Shown here piece after piece: positions 56,273-64,000 of a stretch of DNA of 64,000 bases (position 1 is the first letter of the stretch; each line of letters starts with the position of its first letter). The position numbers and the translations under genes are program-made. The DNA is taken from NCBI GenBank assembly GCA_030620095.1, contig JAUTXW010001615.1:1882001-1946000 (forward strand), read 5' to 3'. The notes under the pieces were generated by a model. That model saw nothing but the letters and a program-made list of their open reading frames with translations. It searched no databases and had not been told where the DNA came from. This stretch comes from Kuschelorhynchus macadamiae (Eukaryota > Arthropoda > Insecta > Coleoptera > Curculionidae).

Positions 56273-58129
56273 ATGCGCTCGCTCCCATATATAAAAAAAT
56301 TCACCGACTCCTTTCTTATTCTCGACTATATCTCTAACTATAGGAGGATCTACACTACTCTTATTAAGTCAGCAAAAAAATTACACTACCGAAAACGTCT
56401 AACAAACTCAAATAATGTTTCAAAAGAAACCTGGTCCATCATCAATAACCTCAGAAACAAATCAAACCCTGTGACTCAGATCTTGCCAGGGGCTAATGAT
56501 CTAAATGATTATTTTATTAATGTATGCAAAAATGTTACCTCTAGTATCTCGCCAACTTTGGACCCTCTTTAGTTTCTCCCTTCTTCAAAAAATTTAGCTG
56601 ATAGCTTTTTCTTAAGTCCCGTTAGCAACACTGAACTATTGAAGGTAATAAATAATATCAAAAGTAAATCTTCGTGTAGCACTGATGGCCTATCAATCAG
56701 AATATTCCTGAACTTGCCACTCCCAGTCATAGAGGCCCTTACAACATTAATAAATGAGTCCTTTATAAAAGGTGTATTCCCTGATTGCCTTAAACCAGCT
56801 ATAATTATTCCACCGAAAGGCGGCGAAGAAACTAACTCTTGCAATTATCGCCCAATTGCACTACTACCAGTGCTATCAAAAATCATGGAAAGGCTACTGA
56901 AGAATCGTCTTATGCCATTTCTCCTGAAACATCAGATAATATCCCCGGAGCAGTTCGGATTTCTACCCAACAAGTGCACCAGCGACGCCATGTTCACGTT
57001 GTTTAGAGGCGTCTACTTATCTCTCAATAACAACCACCCAACTGCCTCAATTTTTTGTGACTATGCGAAAGCCTTTGATTGTGTTAGTCATGAAATTCTG
57101 GTAAACAAACTAAATTTGGATGGAATTCGTGGTACTTCTTTAAATTGGTTCAAATCTTATCTTGGAAAAAGGCAACAACTTGTAAGGGCTAATGGTTCCG
57201 ATTCTGATTGTAAGCTGATTACAAGTGGAGTCCCTCAAGGTTCAGTCTTGGGATCTATTCTTTTTTTGTTATACATTAATGATATCACGAACCTTAAAAT
57301 TAATGGAAGAATTTCCCTTTTTGCTGACGACACAAGCATAACTTGGAGTGATTTTGATACAACGTCTTTACACTCTAGTATCTCCAAAGACTTGGTTATA
57401 ATTAAGGCTTGGTCTGATTCCAATATGCTTTGTTTTAATGTCGATAAAACGGTGGCGTTATCTTATAAGGGAACTTTACAACTACTTCAGGTACATAACA
57501 GCAATATTGAATACGTAGAGTCGGTTAAATTCCTGGGTTTAAATATTAATAACAACCTAAAATGGTCTAATCATATTGACACCTTAACTAAAAAACTTTC
57601 TACCGCCTGCTTCGCCATTCGATCAGTTTCAAAAGAACTAGACGTTCCTTCTGCCAGACTTACTTATTTCTCTTTATTTGAATCCCACCTCCGCTATGGT
57701 CTTCCCTTTTGGGGCTGCTGTACCACCGAGCAATTTCGTAGTATTTTTATGCTACAAAAGAGGGCCATTCGTTATTTGTTTGGTCTAAATAATAGAGCTC
57801 ACTGCCAATACTATTTCAAAAAACATGAAATATTAACACTTCCTGCATTATTTATTTTGGAAACGGTATGTTTGCTGAGAAAACATATAAACACCCTCCT
57901 AGAAAGGCCACAACATGTATACCCTACCAGAAACTCTAGGCATGATATATATCTTCTCATTCCTTCCTCAGAATTAATAAAAAAATCAATTATTTACAAC
58001 GACATAAAACTTTACAACAATCTGTCAGTACATTTAAAATCCTATGCTTGCAATTTCGAAAAAACACCAAAGCATACCTCATTGAGAGACCATTTTACAG
58101 CGTTAATGATTTTTCGCTTGTTTACTTAA
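56273..58129 (+). pseudogene. LINE reverse transcriptase, one stop
   Basis: Two parts of one frame separated by TAG at 56570-56572. The linker has SNNVSKETWSIINNLRNKS. The 496-codon part (56639-58129) has NSCNYRPIALLPVLSKIMER, QFGFLPNKCTSDAMFTLFRG, IFCDYAKAFDCVSHEILVNK (motif A), GVPQGSVLGSILFLLYINDI (motif B), SLFADDTSITW (motif C, FADD) and VKFLGLNINNNLKW (thumb). It then extends to a histidine- and cysteine-poor tail ending LMIFRLFT. All catalytic motifs are present. Length and order fit a jockey- or CR1/Daphne-type enzyme; I cannot separate these by eye. Confidence 0.9.
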
Positions 58130-58661
58130 ATCTTTTGTGAGTCATGTCCTAACTCGTAGCATAGAATTTTGAAAATCATCATATAGAGAAAAGAACTGTC
58201 GAACATTCACTTAAAACTTAATTATTTTTGTTAGGTATTTGATTAAAAACAAAATTTAATTCTTTTTTGTATACTACATTCTACACTAGTTCATTATACC
58301 TTCTGTTTAACATCACAATTATTTGTATAACTATAATAACATAGAGTTTAAGGTCGCATAGTTGCAATTTTGATTTCAATGTCATCGAAATTATTCACCT
58401 CGTACATGTGTGTTTGTTTACTTTTATTATAGGTTATTAGGATTCATTAACTGTTTTGCGGCAATGTTATGTTATATTCTAACGTGTGTTTTACGATTTT
58501 GTAAATTGATAATTTACATTTTTAAAAAGCATTGACCTATCGAAATTGTTTTCGATTAATGTTTTGATATGTCTTATTTTAGGTATATTTTGCTTTGTGC
58601 ATAAAATTGTAAAATTTTTCTGCGGGAATAAAGCATACTTTTGTTTGTTTGTTTGTTTATA

Positions 58662-59155
58662 ATTAATGTATGGGTCATACTGTGAAACGCTGATAATTTA
58701 TGTTTTATAGGATATAAAGACTTGTAATGGATGACAGTATCAGTATGTAATGGTTTATGGTAAATTTGAAATTAATGTTTATGCAATTCTCTTTTTATTG
58801 TTAAATCTAAGAACTTAATGGAGCAGTTACCTTCAACCTCTAACGAGATTTTAATATTTCTGTGAACTGAATTCAAAAAGTCTAAACATGTGTTTAATTG
58901 TTTGTTTGTTCGTGTAAAACAAGTAATAGTGTCATTTATATACCGATACCAATAGACACATCTAATACTCAATGTAGCCTAACATTCCCCCAGAAGATAC
59001 AATAAACTTAGTTGATTCTTTATTAATAAATAACAATGTTAATTACATCATAATGCAAGACACTCGAGAGCTACTCAAAACATCTCTCAACGAATACTAT
59101 TTCTTTTTCAATAATATTTACCCCATACTCGCAGCGATTCATAGATGACACGAAA
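58662..59155. pseudogene. Penelope-like element pieces, inverted at 58982
   Basis: 58972-58662 on the minus strand reads CVYWYRYINDTITCFTRTNK (active site as YIND rather than YVDD), LNSVHRNIKISLEVEG and FLDLTI, then a block like LHTDTVIHYKSLYPIKHKLS. From 58983 on the plus strand the reading is NIPPEDTINLVDSLLINNNV then RELLKTSLNEYYFFFNN, the reverse transcriptase part that should come before YVDD. So a PLE is folded back on itself at about 58982. Confidence 0.78.
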
Positions 59156-59159
59156 AAAT

Positions 59160-60540
59160 TGATTTATCATGATATTTTACTTCTCTCAAAAAAGGGAAGT
59201 ATTGTAATCGTGAAAAACTACTCTCCGAGATTTTTTTCAGATCTTCACGTTTCAGGGTCTCTAGATGAAAAACATGTTTTCTTAATTCCGTCGGTCGTTC
59301 TGTCTGTCTGTTCGCGGCGTAGCTAAAAAATTGCTCACCCGATTGACTTGAAATTTTCGACAAAAATTAAGGATCTTATGGGGATGACCTGGTAACGTTT
59401 TGGTAAAAATCCAATATGGAGAAACAAAATGGCGGCTTAGTGAAATGTTAAAAAAAATATTATTAAAAAACTACTCATCCAGTTTATTTCAAATTTTGCA
59501 AAAACATCAAGTGTTATGTTGGAATCAACTGGTAACACTTTGGTGCGAATCCAAGATGGCGGAACAAAATGGTGGCTTAATAAAGCATTTAAATATTCAG
59601 CCTGAAAAAACTGCTTAATGGTTTGATTTCAAATTCTGTGCTATAACTAACTGTGCTATAGGGATCACCTAGTAAAATGGTGGTACTAATTCAAGATAGA
59701 CGAACAAAATGGCGGCCAAATAAAATGTTTGTAATCGCGAAAAAGTCACCCTCTCACTTTTACACATCTTTACGTTCTAGCGTCGCTAGATGCCCAAAAA
59801 TACGTTTTATCATCTCTGTCGATCCGTCTGTCGGTCTTTTTGTCTGTCTGTCATTTCGCGGCATAGCTTAAAGATTACTTACCCGATTGACTGCAAATTT
59901 TGGTCAAAAATTAAGGGTCATATGAGGATGGCCTGGCAAGATTTTGGTAAAAATCCAATATGGCGAAACAAAATGGCGGCCTAGTGAAATGTTGTGAAAA
60001 GAAATTATTATTACAAAACTACTCATCCAATTTATCTCAAATTTTGCACAAACATCAAGTATTATGTTGGAATCAAGTGATAAAATTTTGATACAAATCC
60101 AAGATGGCGGCTTAATAAAATATTTAAAAATTCAGCCTGAAAAAACTGCTTGATGGTTTGATTTCAAATTGTGTGTTGTAAGTAATTGTGGTATAGGGAT
60201 CAATTAGCATAATAGTGGTACTAATTGAAGATGGCGAAACAAAATGGCGGCCAAGTAAAATGTTTGTAATCGTGAAAAATCACCCTCTCAGGTTTTACAT
60301 ATCTTTACCTTTTAGTGTTTCTAGACGTCAAAAAATATATTTAATCAATGCCGTCGGCCCGTCTGTCGGTCGGTCTGTCAGTTCGCGGCATAGCTTAAAG
60401 ACTAACCCGATTGACTTCAACTTTTGATAAAAAATTAAGAGTTATGTGGGGATGATCTGGTAATATTTTGGTAAAAATCGAGTATGAAAAAATGTTAGAA
60501 AATATTATGAAAAAGCTACTCTTCTAATTTATTTCAAATT
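59160..60540 (+). repeat. ATGGCGG repeat, two higher-order units
   Basis: Begins TTTTACTTCTCTC next to AAGGGAAGTATT. Contains a three-subunit unit (ATGGCGG-type phrases near 59415, 59555, 59697) repeated with a period of about 524-544 bp (59958, 60102, 60227), and the start of a third unit near 60480. Each unit includes a CGTCTGTCGGTC block and TTCGCGGCATAGC. It lies between two PLE segments that belong to one element, so it may have inserted into it. Confidence 0.8.
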
Positions 60541-60544
60541 TTTT

Positions 60545-61275
60545 GAATTCAATTCGCAGGAATATTAAATTCACGTTAGAGGTTGAAAATAACGGTTCCA
60601 TTAACTTGTTAGATTTAACAATCAAGGAATAAACGTTCATTTTAAATTTACCATAAACCATCACATACTGATACTGTCATCCATTATAACTCTTTACATC
60701 CCATAGAACATAAATTAGCAGCGTTTCACAGTATGATCCCTATATTGATTAGCATCCAGTTATCAGAAGAATGTTTTAATGATGAGCTTAATTTAATTAA
60801 ACAAAAGTTGATAATGGCTACCCAGTTTTAATAGTAGTACAAATAAAAAATAATAAGTTTAGGCACATAACTATTAAAGAAATATACGCCAATTGTAGAG
60901 ATGATAATAAATGTTTTAAAATAATAACATACTGTGGAAAGCCCTCTTTAAAAATTAAACATTGTCTTAACAGGAAGAATGTAAAAATCGCTTTCAAAAC
61001 TAATAATTCTCTAGGAAAATTTCTGAAAAACACAAAACCTAAAAGTAGTAGAACTGAAAAGTCAGGGGTGTATCAGTTAACATGTGGTTCATGGCCAAAA
61101 ACATACACTGGACAGACAAGTAGAACTTTTAAAAAGCGATTAACCGAACATAAACGCATTTTTATTCACAATAAATATGAGTCAACGTTAGCAAACCGTA
61201 TTATCATTTGAAAATGTGGAAATACACCACCTAATAGATACAAATTTATAATCTAACGACCGAATAGATCTTAAC
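60545..61275 (+). pseudogene. Penelope-like element 3' half with GIY-YIG remnant
   Basis: Starts within the reverse transcriptase tail (INRRNIKFTLEVE-like, then NLLDLTIKE), continues through ITYYCHPL-type linker and SLKIKHCLNRKNVKIAFKTN, and from about 61063 gives SGVYQLTCGSWPKTYTGQTS then FKKRLTEHKR, the GIY-YIG endonuclease. In a functional PLE this nicks the target. Several stops break the frame. Confidence 0.82.
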
Positions 61276-61409
61276 AATTCTTCTTTACTTGACATTTTCT
61301 GAAATTCCAAATATTGGTACTAGAGTTCAAGTTATAGTGGGTAAAAAAAAACAGTTTTTGTACCTTAGGATAATTCGGTTATAAAATTTAAATAAGGGAC
61401 CGTAGGCTA

Positions 61410-62599
61410 CAGTGGCGGCTCTTCCATAGGGATATTTGGTCAACGGCCCCCCAAAAATATTTCAGAAAATAAATTATTCGTTTGACCGGCCCTCCTAATA
61501 GTGGTAATAAAACGCGACCCTTGGGAAAAGTTAAATACGCTCGTTGCGCTCCTTAGGCATAATAAAATACGCTATACTAAACTAGACGGGGCAGTCCGAA
61601 TTGCCCTAATTACCTTAAAGCTTGACGAAAGTACTCGAAGATTTCACAGCGACCGAGCGGCAGTCGAACGTGATAGCAAATAGAATATGAAATTGCGATT
61701 TGGGTCATCAGCCGGTCTCCTGTCATAATTCGATCGATCGGTCGCAGCATCACAACGGCTTGCGGAAGTTCAGTTGTTTAGAGGTCGCGCGGTCGATATT
61801 CTAACTCGATATTGTTTCGAACGTTTTTAATCGATGAAAATTGATTTATATACTGCTTTTTGTATTATATATTTTATTATTATTATGATCCATGTGTGAG
61901 TGGGAAATATACAGGAAATAAAATGTTGGTAGTGACTAGTGAAAAAAAAAATAAACAAGTAAAAAGTACTTACGAACTTAATTTTGCAAAAATAACCAAT
62001 TTCAAGGTGGTCTATGTTTGAGTTGTAGATGAAATAAAATGTCGGTAGTGCAAAAAATTAAACAACTAAAAACTAGTAAAAACAAAAATAAAAAGTTTCA
62101 TCGAGACTTTCGCAAAAGTCTGTACGATTTAGCTAACTGGATATGTGGTTGTGAAGTCTCTAACTCATTTTACTGTTACATGCAATGTTCGGTGTACTAT
62201 GCTACGGTCGGAAGTGTTGATATTCGTTAAAAAATCGTTATATTTAAAAAAAAAATAGTGTGTAAAATTTTGTGGGGCATTCGTGCTGGCACTACGTGGC
62301 CATGTCTACAGGCTTTGTCTGAAAATCCAGGTGTTTTTCGAGGGCTTATATATTTTGTTGAGGAGTTGGGCTAAGATATACTATCCGCTTTAGCAATGTA
62401 TCGAGAAATCGTTTATAAAAGGAATGTGCGTGCAGTTTTAACGAACGTGTCATTCAGCATTTTTCCAATTCTAAAGAACGAACAGTAGACCTGAACTTCA
62501 AGAGAATTTAAAGAGAAGATGGTTTATTTTTATTTTAAGTATGTCTATGTTTAAATTTGTTATTGACCTCCCCATAAAATTCACCACGAGCCGCCACTG
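61410..62599 (+). mobile_element. Non-autonomous hAT element with perfect target duplication
   Basis: 1,190 bp. Ends CAGTGGCGGCTC and GAGCCGCCACTG, with identical 8-bp flanks GTAGGCTA at 61402-61409 and 62600-62607. The frame at 62039-62230 has FHRDFRKSLYDLANWICGCE and VSNSFYCY, which resemble the start of the hAT zinc-finger region, but nothing beyond. It presumably depends on a transposase in trans. A third hAT family, distinct from 34258 and 44967. Confidence 0.92.
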
Positions 62600-62661
62600 G
62601 TAGGCTAGACAGACATTGTTATTATCAAATGTAGAATTCTTTTTAAAATTAGAATGTAGTA

Positions 62662-62703
62662 TACACCAGAGGAAGCTACAGTGTTCATGAAACGCGTCGT
62701 GTA
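62662..62703 (+). ncRNA. Hammerhead-like motif with perfect 5-bp stem I
   Basis: TACAC (62662-62666) pairs perfectly with GTGTA (62699-62703). Between them lie CAGAGGA (consensus CTGANGA, so one change), a weak stem II, GAAAC (62689-62693), GC, and GTC (62696-62698). GAAAC-GC-GTC is the layout of short-stem-III hammerheads in satellites and PLEs. The T-to-A core change and poor stem II make activity doubtful. Confidence 0.45.
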
Positions 62704-63479
62704 AAAATTCATTATATGGAATTTTCTAATTAATATATTAGTATTTTACTTGGTATAAGATGCAAATCTTAAATTCAATTTGCGGTGATAAAACAATATT
62801 ATTTGACGCACTTTTTGGCTAAATATGATTGTTATTCTGTAAACTCGACAGTATAAGCAATAAAACCATTTCATTTGACTAAAGTTGAATACCCAACTGC
62901 TTACTGCGACAACTAAAATACAAAATACGCTCAAGAACAAGAACTTTCAACAAATAAATCATTATTTGGATGCCCGCCAAAATAACTGTGAATTCCTTCT
63001 TATATGTAATAAAAGATAACCCATTGGTCTACTAAAATAAAGAGGTTTATAGCCAAAAACCATTCTAAATTTGGATCTTTGTTGAATAAAAGCATATTAC
63101 ATTCTAACAAAGAACTGACCTCGTTAACGAATAGAAATTGCAGTGCATTGAATTTTTCAGTATAAATGATGCGTTTTAAACCTCTTAGTTAGTTATTGAC
63201 GCAGTTCTTGACATTCGTCATATTTGTTATCTCGCATACAGTTGACACTATATTGTTTCTTGGATAGTGTCTGTTAATAGATTTTTTGCCGAATGCTCGA
63301 AAAAACTGCATAAGTATTTGATTCCATTTCGTGAGATATCCCGTACCATGCATCAGTCTAATCCACTTGTGAACGGTATAAAATACAGGGTGCGACAAAC
63401 TCGGTAGCCTATTAGAAGTATCTGGAGAACCAGTAAAGAGATTACTCTGAACATTTGGCTTGGTGCCCAGGTAAACTGG
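62704..63479. other. Spacer, no gene
   Basis: No coding sequence recognised. ACAGGGTGCGACAAAC at about 63385 resembles a mariner-type end without a partner. Confidence 0.35.
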
Positions 63480-64000
63480 AAGATTAAGAAATCATGGTTC
63501 TGGGGTTTAGACCGTGTTAAATTCGAACGAAGTTTCGTCTGCCATAGCACGAGGCATCTTCAGGGATCTTCACTGCACAAGATCAAAATACTAAATGAGC
63601 TCCGATGAGCAGAGTGGTGATTGGTTTCCACGCCAGATGTAGCACGTAGCCCGCGTTTATATTGACATTTTCAGGGTGTTTGATAATTTGAATTGATTTT
63701 CTAATGTTTCGTTAATAATAACCCGAGACTGATGCAAGAATCTTGGTATCTCTTACATTAATTATGTGTCCTGGTGTTCAGCGATAGTGGATTGAACAAT
63801 TTGTTTCTTTCTTATACATAAACCGTCCAGTTTCACCTATATACACTTTACCGCAGGAACAAGGAATTTTATAAACAAAGGAATTACATCTTTTGGTGTT
63901 CTTAAGCATTGCCCAATTTTTTGTGTGTACTAAACAGTGTGCGAATGTTGAATCTCCGCAGAATTCTTGCAATTTTATCAGTGGTACCCTGAAAAAAAGT
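63480..64000 (-). pseudogene. Penelope-like element 3' end with GIY-YIG domain
   Basis: Runs off the right edge. Minus strand 63972-63778 gives VYKIPCSCGKVYIGETGRFM, the GIY-YIG endonuclease core, ahead of a stop. Out of frame before it are GTTDKIARI-like sequence near 63990 and, after it, NVRDTKILASVSGYY and NVNINAGYVLHLAWKPITTL down to about 63590, the usual C-terminus. A hammerhead-like motif follows at 63520-63570. The reverse transcriptase, if present, lies outside the window. Confidence 0.85.
63520..63570 (-). ncRNA. Hammerhead-like motif after a PLE reading frame
   Basis: Minus strand CTGAAGA (63563-63557) matches CTGANGA. TGCC and GGCA can form a stem II. GAAAC (63536-63532) is three bases later than ideal and is followed by TTC then GTT, so AC/GT could form a minimal stem III. 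Position just 3' of a PLE ORF is as reported for PLE-associated hammerheads. Stem I is weak. Confidence 0.4.

Larger units (their letters stand above)
55350..58661 (+). mobile_element. Jockey/CR1-like LINE, nearly complete ORF2
   Basis: 3.3 kb with endonuclease, linker and reverse transcriptase in one order, a 3' UTR, AATAAAGC and a (TTTG)n tail at 58636-58661. The 5' end is truncated just before the endonuclease where it meets PLE sequence. One frameshift (about 56158) and one TAG (56570) are the only disruptions seen, so it is the youngest LINE in the window. Confidence 0.88.

Noticed and set aside
59400..60427. Several 60-75-codon plus-strand open frames in the ATGGCGG repeat
   Set aside because: They start at different points, change frame between repeat units and show no domain; typical repeat-derived chance frames.

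Overview
This is a AT-rich, repeat-packed piece of an animal nuclear genome, most likely an insect (beetle or hemipteran type, inferred only from the transposon mix). There is no operon structure, no rRNA, no convincing tRNA and no CRISPR array. Almost every recognisable coding stretch belongs to a mobile element, and most are broken. The one convincing host gene is a split doublecortin-domain gene on the + strand: exon 1 at 50415-50539 and exon 2 at 51973-52146, joined in phase across a GT-AG intron. No third exon was found, so the 12 kb of elements to its right may be intronic.

Layout. 540-6786: a head-to-tail array of about 2.8-kb units, each carrying a Crypton-like tyrosine recombinase (two units plus a partial third) and a palindromic repeat with hammerhead-ribozyme-like cores. 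7405-9720: an 'ATGGCGG' repeat and a Penelope-like (PLE) fragment. 10020-16150: a LINE 3' end, then two R4/Dong-like LINEs sitting in (TTA)n tracts; the larger encodes an OTU-type cysteine protease domain. 17543-20238: a mariner/IS630-like element with about 750-bp inverted repeats. 20729-24528: two deletion derivatives of one hAT family. 24690-27545: a LINE fragment and a second, different Crypton relic. 27740-32768: mariner-like relics, one with a 752-bp transposase segment nested between 17-bp direct repeats, then a second long-TIR element.

33117-38090: an ATGGCGG repeat split by a complete hAT element (34258-37397) with perfect 8-bp target duplication and an uninterrupted 711-codon transposase, the only element here that looks potentially functional. 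38846-42430: a third mariner-like element and a Tigger/pogo relic. 44967-47500: a near-full-length but broken hAT. 48185-49310: a tandem/palindromic hammerhead-like repeat and more ATGGCGG repeat. 50415-52146: the doublecortin exons. 52380-58661: three LINEs, one with nearly complete endonuclease and reverse transcriptase. 58662-61275: rearranged PLE pieces around an ATGGCGG repeat. 61410-62599: a non-autonomous hAT with perfect target duplication. 62660-64000: hammerhead-like motifs and a PLE 3' end with GIY-YIG domain.

The elements interact by nesting. LINE (TTA)n tails supply the target of R4/Dong-like insertions, a LINE tail replaces part of a mariner transposase, and several hAT families share the terminal motif CAGTGGCGGCTC. 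All assignments rest on reading motifs by eye; no database search was run.
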